Under the pieces are notes generated by a model. The model was not told the origin of the DNA. It saw only the letters and a program-made list of their open reading frames with translations, and ran no database searches. DNA of 5,476 nt, from assembly GCA_964405805.1 (NCBI GenBank), contig CAYOPE010000038.1, forward strand, positions 1 through 5,476. The letters are read 5' to 3'. The DNA comes from CAYOPE01 sp964405805. GTDB lineage: Bacteria; Patescibacteriota; Doudnabacteria; UBA920; O2-02-FULL-48-8. A program made the translations under genes and the position numbers. Positions 1 to 5,475 of the stretch are shown in pieces (position 1 is the first letter of the stretch; every line of letters begins with the position of its first letter).

Positions 1-2
1 CG

Positions 3-734
3 CCTGGGTACGAAATTCTTTTCTTCTGGGTGGCGCGCATGATTCTGATGAGTACCTTTTTACTTGGGGAGGTGCCATTTAAGCAAGTTTACCTACACGG
101 CATTGTCCGCGATATTCAAGGCAAAAAATTCAGTAAATCTCTAGACAATGGGATTGATCCCATCGATGTAATCAAACAATACGGTGCTGATGCTCTGCGC
201 ATGTCGCTACTCGTGGGTGTCGGCGCTGGGAATGATAGTAAATATGATGCCATGAAGGTGAAAGGGTATCGCAACTTCGCCAACAAAATCTGGAATGCAG
301 CTAGGTTTGTCTTGCAAAACTCTGAGGACATGACCCCCTCTAACTCCCCCTTAAAAGGGGGAGAAAAAACCAACACCCCTCCTTTTAAGGAGGGGCTGGG
401 GGAGGTCAAACTTACCGAACCAGATAAAAAGATTCTCAAAGACTTGGAACTCGTAGTCAGAGAAGCAACCAAGCTCATGGATAAATACGATTTTGCTCAT
501 GCAGCAGAAAATCTTTATCACTATTTCTGGCATACATTTGCGGATAAGATCATTGAGGAAGCCAAACCCAAGCTTGCCAACGACGAAACAAAAAAATCAG
601 CACAACTCATGCTGACAACTGTCTTGGAGACTTGCCTCAAACTTCTCCATCCGTACATGCCATTTGTGACAGAAGCCGTATGGCAGCTTAATCATGACGA
701 TCTACTCATGATCCAGAAGTGGCCAAAGTCATAG
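3..734 (+). CDS. valS: Valyl-tRNA synthetase, C-terminal part (5' end outside window)
   Basis: Class Ia aminoacyl-tRNA synthetase that charges tRNA-Val with valine in the cytoplasm. The frame is already open at base 3 and reads PGYEILFFWVARMILM, a typical ValRS catalytic-core stretch, so the GTG at 30 is internal and not a start. In the 243 visible residues, GIVRDIQGKKFSKS (34-46) holds the ATP-binding KMSKS loop in the variant form KFSKS, followed by GIDPIDVIKQYGADALR. KGYRNFANKIWNAARFVL (88-104) leads to the anticodon-binding helical domain (about 136-240), which includes NLYHYFWHTFADKIIEEAK and LLHPYMPFVTEAVWQL. Residues 110-135 are encoded by a palindromic repeat inserted in frame (separate entry). 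The protein stops at MIQKWPKS, directly after the anticodon-binding domain, so the C-terminal coiled-coil tRNA-binding arm of many bacterial ValRS is absent. The TAG stop is followed at once by hairpins, so this looks like the true end. Identification is firm; most of the catalytic and the editing domains lie outside the window. Confidence 0.96.
   Translation, partial: PGYEILFFWVARMILMSTFLLGEVPFKQVYLHGIVRDIQGKKFSKSLDNGIDPIDVIKQYGADALRMSLLVGVGAGNDSKYDAMKVKGYRNFANKIWNAARFVLQNSEDMTPSNSPLKGGEKTNTPPFKEGLGEVKLTEPDKKILKDLELVVREATKLMDKYDFAHAAENLYHYFWHTFADKIIEEAKPKLANDETKKSAQLMLTTVLETCLKLLHPYMPFVTEAVWQLNHDDLLMIQKWPKS
331..408. repeat. Nested palindromic repeat element inserted in frame in valS
   Basis: This 78-bp (26-codon) segment has three nested inverted repeats. 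The outer ends are TGACC (331-335) and GGTCA (404-408), with pairing that continues imperfectly inward. The first inner hairpin is CTCCCCC (344-350) with GGGGGAG (357-363) around TTAAAA. The second is CCCCTCCTT (376-384) with AAGGAGGGG (387-395) around TT. It adds a low-complexity peptide containing SPLKGGE and PPFKEGLGE between FVLQNSED and KLTEPDKKIL, where other ValRS have a short linker. Its length is a multiple of three and it adds no stop in the valS frame. The design resembles small palindromic, MITE-like repeats that insert within genes, such as the Rickettsia palindromic elements, and related short repeats I recall from Patescibacteria and Bacteroidota. No clear target-site duplication is visible and no second copy occurs in the window. 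Confidence 0.8.
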
Positions 735-772
735 TGTATCAAACATTGCTCGATCGAGCAATAGCTGATACA
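735..772. repeat. Long hairpin centred on a perfect 18-bp palindrome
   Basis: Starting at the base after the valS stop, TGTATCA (735-741) pairs with TGATACA (766-772). Inside lies the perfect palindrome ATTGCTCGATCGAGCAAT (745-762), separated from the outer arms by three unpaired bases on each side. As RNA it would form about 14 base pairs with a 3x3 internal loop and a UCGA apical loop. There is no T tract directly after it, so it is not a standard terminator by itself. It could be a 3'-end stabilising structure, half of a tandem terminator, or a dyad protein-binding site. Confidence 0.65.
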
Positions 773-807
773 AACTAAAAGACAGTCTTAAGGCTGTTTT
801 TTAGTTT
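772..807. terminator. Intrinsic terminator between convergent valS and the ABC operon, probably bidirectional
   Basis: AAACTAAAAGACAG (772-785) pairs with CTGTTTTTTAGTTT (794-807) with a single G-T wobble, and the loop contains CTTAAG. Read on the plus strand, the core stem ACAGTC/GGCTGT is followed by six T residues (797-802), a classic rho-independent terminator for valS. On the minus strand the same stem is followed by TCTTTT, so it may also end the transporter operon. It overlaps the TAA stop of the ATPase gene (801-803), leaving no free spacer on that side. Confidence 0.75.
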
Positions 808-1550
808 CGCAAAATACGTTTTAAGAACTGCTTTGTTCTTTCTTCTTTGGGCGCAACTAAAACTTGTTTTGGGCCCCCTTGCTCTACAATTAAACCCTGG
901 TCCATAAAAATCACACGATCTGCGACCTCTTTAGCAAAGGCCATTTCATGGGTAACGATCAAAATAGTTTTATTATGCTCCTGAGCGATCTCTCGAACGA
1001 CATTTAAAACCTCACCCACAAGCTCCGGATCAAGAGCGGAGGTAATTTCATCCAACAATAGAATTTCAGGATCCATCATCAAGGCCCGCGCTATGCCCAC
1101 ACGTTGCTGCTGGCCACCGGAAAGACTTGCAGGCCACGCATGAGCCTTCTCTGTCAAACCTACTCGATGTAACAATACTTTGGCCTTATCTATGAGCAGC
1201 TTCTTCTCCTGATTCTTAACGATCCATGGGGCTAACACAAGATTTTCCAAAACAGTTTTGTGCGGCCAGAGATTGAATGATTGAAAAACCATACCAACTT
1301 TCTCGCGGAGCAGAAGAGTTTCTTTTTCAGACAACCCTGCAGATTGCAAATGTAAATTACCCAGGTCTACGGAGCCCGAATTGAATCCGGTAAGTAAGTT
1401 TAGGCATCGAAGCAACGTAGTCTTACCGCTACCAGAGGGACCAATTAAAGCTACAACTTCACCCTGGTATACATCAAAAGATATATCCTTGAGGATCTCT
1501 CTGTTGCCGTACTTTTTTTCTAAATTTTTTATACTAATGACTGGTTTCAT
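801..1550 (-). CDS. Polar amino acid ABC transporter, ATP-binding protein (GlnQ/HisP/ArtP type)
   Basis: Cytoplasmic ATPase subunit that drives import through the adjacent permease. All nucleotide-binding motifs are present in the 249 residues: Walker [10 protein letters not shown] (37-45), Q-loop Q90 in [11 protein letters not shown], the ABC signature [15 protein letters not shown] (143-157), Walker B ILLLDE (163-168) with catalytic E168, D-loop SALD (171-174) and switch H201 in VTHEM. The [13 protein letters not shown] stretch and [12 protein letters not shown] are typical of the polar amino acid uptake (PAAT) family, whose members are normally 240-250 residues, so this one is complete. 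The residue after the Walker B glutamate is Ile (DEITSALD) where many GlnQ proteins have Pro. The start overlaps the permease 3' end by 17 bp, which implies translational coupling; only a weak purine-rich GAAATAGAA precedes the ATG. The family is certain; the substrate cannot be read from the ATPase. Confidence 0.95.
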   Translation of the reverse strand: MKPVISIKNLEKKYGNREILKDISFDVYQGEVVALIGPSGSGKTTLLRCLNLLTGFNSGSVDLGNLHLQSAGLSEKETLLLREKVGMVFQSFNLWPHKTVLENLVLAPWIVKNQEKKLLIDKAKVLLHRVGLTEKAHAWPASLSGGQQQRVGIARALMMDPEILLLDEITSALDPELVGEVLNVVREIAQEHNKTILIVTHEMAFAKEVADRVIFMDQGLIVEQGGPKQVLVAPKEERTKQFLKRILRN

Positions 1551-2226
1551 ATTCTATTTCAGCGTTTGAATTTTTATTCAGCTTCTTTTCAAAAATCCTC
1601 ACAACAAATACTAACGGTAAAATTATTATCAAATACATGATTGCCACTGTGGTATAAATTTCTAATGGCCTGTATGTATTACTGATTAAAATATTTGACT
1701 GATGTAGAAGCTCACCTACCGCAATCACAGAAGCCAAAGATGAATTTTTAATCTCATTAATATAAAGGCCTAAAAGATTTGGTGTCATATTTTTGATTGC
1801 TTGCGGGAATATAACATATCTCATGGTTTGAAATTTATTTAAACCCAAAGCATACGCAGATTCAAATTGTCCGACAGATATAGATTCAATTCCTGCTCGA
1901 ACAGTTTCAGCAACAAATGCGGACAAGTTCAGAGAAAGAGCTAAAACAGCTGAATTAAAGGCACTCAGACGTAAATCAAAAATTAGCGGGAATACATAGA
2001 AAACCCAAATCAATAAAACCAAAATGGGCAAGGCCCGAAATAATTCAATATAAATTTTGGCTATATAAGAAAAAACTGGGTTATTAGAGCGTTTAACAAA
2101 TGCAAAAAGAATACCCAACATTGTACCCAGAATAATGGCAAAGAGCGTTAGCTCAAGCGTGACTAACGCTCCCTGAATAAATACTGATCTATATGTCCAG
2201 ACTATATTCCAATTCCAAGTGTACAT
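1534..2226 (-). CDS. Polar amino acid ABC transporter, permease (HisM/GlnP type)
   Basis: Integral membrane subunit of the importer, 230 residues, the usual size for this family. Hydrophobic segments lie near residues 17-43, 57-82, 90-108, 152-172 and 190-211, which fits a five-helix PAAT permease. The N-terminal [21 protein letters not shown] matches the family entry motif. The cytoplasmic EAA loop that docks on the ATPase is clear: [15 protein letters not shown] (106-120), then [23 protein letters not shown]. There is one permease gene, so the channel is presumably a homodimer. The ATG lies 3 bp after the stop of the binding-protein gene, with only a weak AGG about 11 bases upstream, and the 3' end overlaps the ATPase gene, so the three genes are one transcription unit. 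It is the more AT-rich part of the window (17 of 60 G or C at 1621-1680; 23 of 60 at 1861-1920), partly a result of hydrophobic codons. It ends in TAG. Confidence 0.95.
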   Translation of the reverse strand: MYTWNWNIVWTYRSVFIQGALVTLELTLFAIILGTMLGILFAFVKRSNNPVFSYIAKIYIELFRALPILVLLIWVFYVFPLIFDLRLSAFNSAVLALSLNLSAFVAETVRAGIESISVGQFESAYALGLNKFQTMRYVIFPQAIKNMTPNLLGLYINEIKNSSLASVIAVGELLHQSNILISNTYRPLEIYTTVAIMYLIIILPLVFVVRIFEKKLNKNSNAEIEYETSH

Positions 2227-2229
2227 GGG

Positions 2230-3078
2230 TTATTGAACCTGATACTTTTTGACCTCATGTAACCAATGTGCATCATACTTTTTTTCGAAAGATGCCCATT
2301 CGCCGCTGGATTGCATGTATAATATGGAGTTATCTACAAAACTAATAAAGTTAGAGTCACCTAACCGCATGGGCAGGGCGTTTGGGTTAACATCAAATGT
2401 ATTATTGGCAAAAACATCAGTTGCTTCCGGGTGCTGTTTGGCAAAATCAGCAATGGTGATAGAGTCGGCCAAACCTATATCAGCTCGTCCTGAGGTTACT
2501 TCTAGCAAAAACCTGGCCAAATCAGATGATTCTACGTCAATCCTATGGATTGTTGCATTCTTAAAATGGGCAGTGGCATAAATGTCTCCCGATTCGCCAG
2601 TGGCTACTGCAACATTAATCCCTGGCTTATCAACGTCTGTAATCGATTTAAATCGGGTGTCTCCTTTTCTAGCTAAGCCTGAGTTGCCTGCATAGGATAA
2701 GGGAGAACTATAAGCTACAGCAGAAGCCCGCGGAATTTTTACAAAAAGCGAAGTACCGATATCGCAAGTCCCTGATTGGATAGCAGCAGACATATTCCCA
2801 AAAGTTGTTTCTTGCAAATCTACTGTTGCGCCAAGTGCTTGGGCCATCTCAGTTATAGCGTCAATATCATGACCGGAAACCTTACCAGTTTTTGAATCCT
2901 TAATAACCGCGGGTGGAAAAACTGCATAGCAAACTTTCATTTTCTTTGTTGATTGAATTTTAGCCAGCGTATCTTGAGTAGTTACTGAAATATTATTTTT
3001 TTTCATTGCAATCACTGAAAAAATAATAGCAACCAGTGCTAAAACCGTAACAATTGATAAACTAAGTTTATTTTCCAT
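2230..3078 (-). CDS. Amino acid ABC transporter substrate-binding protein (SBP_bac_3 family), N-terminally anchored
   Basis: Extracytoplasmic receptor that binds the ligand and delivers it to the permease; 282 residues, normal for family 3. Residues 5-25 form one hydrophobic helix followed by MKKNN. No lipobox cysteine follows, so the protein is probably held by an uncleaved anchor, or cleaved by signal peptidase I, and is not a lipoprotein. The two-lobed fold is supported by KVCYAVFPPAVIKDSKTG (48-65), GHDIDAITEMAQALG (69-83), the arginine in KIPRASAVAYSSPLSYAG (114-131) that in homologues contacts the ligand carboxylate, the inter-lobe VATGESGDIYA (158-168), GRADIGLAD (197-205) and a C-terminal ILYMQSSGEWASFEKKYDAHW. 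Cys50 and Cys104 are the only cysteines and lie in segments expected to form neighbouring strands of lobe 1, so a disulfide is possible. It is first in the operon. No Shine-Dalgarno sequence is seen; the leader is almost pure A/T. Ligand: probably an amino acid, identity unknown. Confidence 0.93.
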   Translation of the reverse strand: MENKLSLSIVTVLALVAIIFSVIAMKKNNISVTTQDTLAKIQSTKKMKVCYAVFPPAVIKDSKTGKVSGHDIDAITEMAQALGATVDLQETTFGNMSAAIQSGTCDIGTSLFVKIPRASAVAYSSPLSYAGNSGLARKGDTRFKSITDVDKPGINVAVATGESGDIYATAHFKNATIHRIDVESSDLARFLLEVTSGRADIGLADSITIADFAKQHPEATDVFANNTFDVNPNALPMRLGDSNFISFVDNSILYMQSSGEWASFEKKYDAHWLHEVKKYQVQ

Positions 3079-3103
3079 GTTATTTATATAATGATATATG
3101 TTT

Positions 3104-3112
3104 ATTATAACA
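3104..3112 (-). promoter_or_regulatory. Extended -10 promoter for the ABC transporter operon
   Basis: On the minus strand the sequence TGTTATAAT contains a perfect -10 hexamer (TATAAT, 3109 to 3104) preceded by TGn, the extended -10 form. No good -35 hexamer is present at 16-18 bases upstream, which extended -10 promoters tolerate. Transcription would start near 3097, giving a leader of roughly 19 nt to the ATG at 3078. It sits just past the stop of the upstream gene, so the operon can be expressed independently of it. Confidence 0.6.
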
Positions 3113-3113
3113 C

Positions 3114-3635
3114 TTATTTAAACCTAACAGGTATGGCGATTGAGGCATCGCGTGAACCATCCCCAGAAGGATTGTCTCTGCTAATAATCAAAACTCCGTA
3201 CTCAGCCTGACCAGGATCAAAAGTCAATGTGCCAGTAAACGGCACAAAATCAGAAGTCATCCAGTTGCTCTGGGCCGCAGCTGGACCCTCGGCCAAGGTA
3301 TTTCCTTTATCATCTTTCAGTACCATGGGCATGGTCCCTTCGAAGAACCAGTTACCGCGGGCTTTACCCGAGACAGTCATAGGACTACTGACTAGGTCGC
3401 CGAACTTCGGAGTATCGATCACTACTTCTGGTTCTGTATTTTCTTGTTCATCAAAACTTTGACCATTGATAGTACAGGTCACAGGATCGCCATCTGTGAT
3501 AGAGCCGCCGGCTGTTTGGCAAGACTCAAAGTCTGTCACTGCTAGCTGCTTAGCCATAGGGCGCTTGATGACGAAAAGCGCTAACACGGCTAGCACTGTC
3601 AGCACTATAACTTGTCCGATTCTGTGCTTGTTCAT
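3114..3635 (-). CDS. Membrane-anchored Gmad2 (immunoglobulin-like) domain protein
   Basis: Predicted envelope protein of 173 residues. Residues 7-23 are a hydrophobic helix after MNKHR, acting as a signal anchor or signal peptide with the rest outside. Residues 35-62 contain FESCQTAGGSITDGDPVTC..NGQSF, a short two-cysteine segment (Cys39, Cys54, possibly disulfide-bonded). A Gmad2 domain follows at about 72-172, recognised by DTPKFGDLVSSPMTVSGKARGNWFFEG, the WMTSDFVPFTGTLTFDP strand pair and the closing ISRDNPSGDGSRDASIAIPVRF. Gmad2 was named for its association with GerM domains in spore-forming Firmicutes, but I also know this stand-alone form from Parcubacteria-type genomes; its function there is unknown. 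It lies between rpoC and the transporter operon with its own promoter and terminator boundaries, so no functional link to either is implied. No Shine-Dalgarno sequence is visible. Confidence 0.82.
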   Translation of the reverse strand: MNKHRIGQVIVLTVLAVLALFVIKRPMAKQLAVTDFESCQTAGGSITDGDPVTCTINGQSFDEQENTEPEVVIDTPKFGDLVSSPMTVSGKARGNWFFEGTMPMVLKDDKGNTLAEGPAAAQSNWMTSDFVPFTGTLTFDPGQAEYGVLIISRDNPSGDGSRDASIAIPVRFK

Positions 3636-3641
3636 GGGAAT

Positions 3642-3650
3642 AGTATAACA
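3642..3650 (-). promoter_or_regulatory. Extended -10 promoter of the Gmad2 gene, nearly leaderless
   Basis: The minus strand reads TGTTATACT, an extended -10 (TGn plus TATACT, one mismatch to consensus). It is followed by only six bases (ATTCCC) before the ATG at 3635, so a start 6-7 bases downstream would fall on or next to the A of ATG. The expected -35 position falls inside the rpoC terminator hairpin and has no TTGACA-like hexamer. The same TGTTATAmT string precedes the transporter operon. Confidence 0.5.
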
Positions 3651-3676
3651 TAAAACGACTCTTGCGAGTCGTTTTA
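3651..3676 (-). terminator. Intrinsic terminator of rpoC
   Basis: Perfect 11-bp inverted repeat: TAAAACGACTC (3651-3661) and GAGTCGTTTTA (3666-3676), five bases after the rpoC stop. In the rpoC transcript the loop is GCAA, a stable GNRA tetraloop, and the 3' arm ends in TTTTA, giving the uridine run. The symmetry would let it act on either strand, but no plus-strand gene ends here. Confidence 0.8.
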
Positions 3677-3681
3677 TTATT

Positions 3682-5361
3682 TTATGCGTTGTCTGCGACT
3701 TCGGCTGCTTCTTTCTCAGCTAGAGCTTCTTGTCTGTAGCCTGTTCCAGCTGGGATAAGTTTACCGATAATGACGTTTTCTTTGAGTCCTCGGAGGTAGT
3801 CAGTCTTGGCTGTGACAGCAGCTTCGATCAGGACGCGAGTAGTTTCTTGGAAAGATGCGGCCGCCAAGAACGACTCAGTGTTTAGAGATGATTTGGTAAT
3901 GCCCATAAGCAACTGCTCGACTTCTGCTTTGCGGCCACTGCCCACTTTTTCATTTGATAGCTGCAAGCGCGACTTGTCAATCAAATCACCAACTAAAAGA
4001 TCTGTATCACCTGGATCAGCGATGCGGACTTTACTAAACATTTGACGGACAATAATTTCAATGTGCTTTTCGTTCACATTCTGACCTTGTGAAGCGTAGA
4101 TAGCCTGAACATCTTTGATGATGTAGTCCTGACAAGCTTCAATGCCTTGGAGAGTAAAGACTTGGTGTAGGTTGAGGTTGCCTTCAGTCAGAGGCTGGCC
4201 TTTCGTGACCAGATCTTTTTCTCGCACCAGCAAGCTGTAGCCTGTGGGGACTGAGTATTCTTTGAAATTTTCAGATTCGCGAACCACTGTCAGTTTGTCA
4301 GAAGATAATTTCACGAGGCCTGCTGCTTTCGCTTTCACAATCTCGCCTTTGCTGTTTGTGAAAAGCGGATCGCCTTCTTTCACATTTTCCCCGTCAGTAA
4401 GCTGAAGCTTGGGTGTATCGAGCAAGTATTCATCCTTTGCCACATCTTTGGCTTCGACCCGGATGGTCGATTCTTTGCTCGTGGTCTTAACGGAAGACAC
4501 GAAACCATCAATTTCTGAAACTAAGGCTTGACCTTTTGGTTCACGTGCTTCAAGTAACTCTTCCACACGAGGAAGACCTTGAGTAATATCAAGTCCAGCC
4601 ACACCTCCAGTGTGGAAAGTTCTCATGGTCAGCTGTGTACCTGGCTCACCGATTGCTTGGGCAGCGACGATTCCGACTGCAGCACCTAGCTCCACTGGTT
4701 TGTTGAAACCCAAATCATAGCCATAGCACTTGGCACAGATACCTCGAGTCAGAGTACAGCGCAGTACAGTGCGAACCTCGACTGCCGGAGCAGTAGACTT
4801 TTCGATCTGTAAAGCAATTTTATCATCAATCATGGTCCCAGCTTTCACGACCACCTTGCCTGAAGCATCAAGTACATCTGTAGCAGCCACGCGACCAAAA
4901 ATTCGACGCGAAAGCGGACGACCCAAAGCTTCAGACGAAGCTCTGGTGATGAGCCGACCTGACTCAACTCCACAATCTTCAGCATTGATGACTATATCCT
5001 GCGCCACATCTACCAGACGTCTGGTAAGATATCCTGCATCAGCAGTTCGAAGCGCTGTGTCAGTCATACCTTTTCTGGATCCGTGAGTAGAAATGAAATA
5101 TTCGAGAATGTTTAGACCTTCTTTGAAAGAATCTCTGGCTGGAAGCTCGATAACATCTCCAGCAGGGTTGGTGACCAAACCTTTCATGCCTGACATCTGA
5201 GCCAGCTGGGAAATCGATCCCCGAGCACCAGAAGTTATCATTTGATAAACTGAGCCGTATTCGTCCAAAGTCTTAGTTACTGCTTCTGCTACTTTATCAC
5301 GGACTGATGCCCAAATTTCTATGACACGGTTGTATCGTTCTTTATCAGTTAGTAAGCCCAT
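3682..5361 (-). CDS. rpoC: DNA-directed RNA polymerase subunit beta', C-terminal part
   Basis: The C-terminal half of the largest core RNA polymerase subunit; full proteins are about 1,200-1,400 residues. Numbering from the ATG at 5361 (559 residues): SGARGSISQLAQMSGMKGL (44-62); FKEGLNILEYFISTHGSRKG (79-98); bridge helix DTALRTADAGYLTRRLVDVAQD (101-122); second zinc site Cys130, Cys202, Cys209, Cys212; trigger loop GEPGTQLTMRTFHTGG (238-253) with the catalytic-region Arg247 and His250; QGLPRVEELLEAREPK (261-276); then beta-rich hybrid-barrel segments to about 400; and the conserved end HIEIIVRQM, FQETTRVL and DYLRGLKENVIIGKLIPAGTG, closing with a short acidic tail. The large SI3 insertion of proteobacterial trigger loops is absent. 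The ATG at 5361 is internal: family-like sequence (ADKEVLETYEQYS) continues directly upstream and there is no Shine-Dalgarno sequence. The frame is then broken by stops (next entry). It ends in TAA followed by a terminator. Confidence 0.96.
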   Translation of the reverse strand: MGLLTDKERYNRVIEIWASVRDKVAEAVTKTLDEYGSVYQMITSGARGSISQLAQMSGMKGLVTNPAGDVIELPARDSFKEGLNILEYFISTHGSRKGMTDTALRTADAGYLTRRLVDVAQDIVINAEDCGVESGRLITRASSEALGRPLSRRIFGRVAATDVLDASGKVVVKAGTMIDDKIALQIEKSTAPAVEVRTVLRCTLTRGICAKCYGYDLGFNKPVELGAAVGIVAAQAIGEPGTQLTMRTFHTGGVAGLDITQGLPRVEELLEAREPKGQALVSEIDGFVSSVKTTSKESTIRVEAKDVAKDEYLLDTPKLQLTDGENVKEGDPLFTNSKGEIVKAKAAGLVKLSSDKLTVVRESENFKEYSVPTGYSLLVREKDLVTKGQPLTEGNLNLHQVFTLQGIEACQDYIIKDVQAIYASQGQNVNEKHIEIIVRQMFSKVRIADPGDTDLLVGDLIDKSRLQLSNEKVGSGRKAEVEQLLMGITKSSLNTESFLAAASFQETTRVLIEAAVTAKTDYLRGLKENVIIGKLIPAGTGYRQEALAEKEAAEVADNA

Positions 5362-5475
5362 GCTGTATTGCTCATAAGTTTCTAGTACTTCTTTGTCTGC
5401 TTGTTCGAATTATGGTTTCTTCATTTCTGGCACGCTAAGATCAGACATACCCCAGGATCATCCTTCCTTTTGCTT
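5362..5475 (-). pseudogene. rpoC: Upstream continuation of the rpoC frame, interrupted by two stop codons
   Basis: Reading the rpoC frame upstream of 5361 gives, in order of translation, SWGMSDLSVPEMKKP, a TAA at 5412-5410, then FEQADKEVLETYEQYS joined to MGLLTDKERYNRV. This matches the usual RpoC stretch in which a 'DLxVPxxKxxII' segment leads to 'EQYxxGLLTDxERYN', so the reading frame is right on both sides of the stop. A second in-frame stop, TGA at 5460-5458, lies just before SWGM, where other RpoC proteins usually have a hydrophobic residue. Both breaks are within 70 bases of the window edge. rpoC is essential, so sequence error near an assembly end is more likely than real decay. Confidence 0.6.

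Noticed and set aside
344..395. The two GC-rich hairpins read as a premature terminator or attenuator in valS.
   Set aside because: Neither stem is followed by a T tract and both lie inside a continuous, well-conserved coding frame; a repeat insertion explains them better.
331..408. A CRISPR-like or tandem direct-repeat array in the palindromic region.
   Set aside because: The repeats are inverted and nested, not direct, with no regular unique spacers.
116..533. Minus-strand open frames running through the valS palindrome.
   Set aside because: They oppose a conserved coding region, have no recognisable protein family, and their apparent low-complexity peptide is only the complement of the repeat.
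3083..3090. A second -10-like box (TATATA/TATAAA) just before the receptor ATG.
   Set aside because: It is poorer than TATAAT at 3109-3104, lacks the TGn extension, and the whole leader is so A/T-rich that such matches are expected by chance.
3079..3113. Treating the Gmad2 gene and the ABC genes as one operon.
   Set aside because: The spacing is short (35 bp) and read-through is possible, but the spacer holds its own perfect extended -10, and the proteins have no functional link, so I kept them as separate units.
4730..5086. Plus-strand open frame opposite rpoC.
   Set aside because: It lies wholly antisense to highly conserved rpoC zinc-site and bridge-helix codons and has no family resemblance or ribosome binding site.
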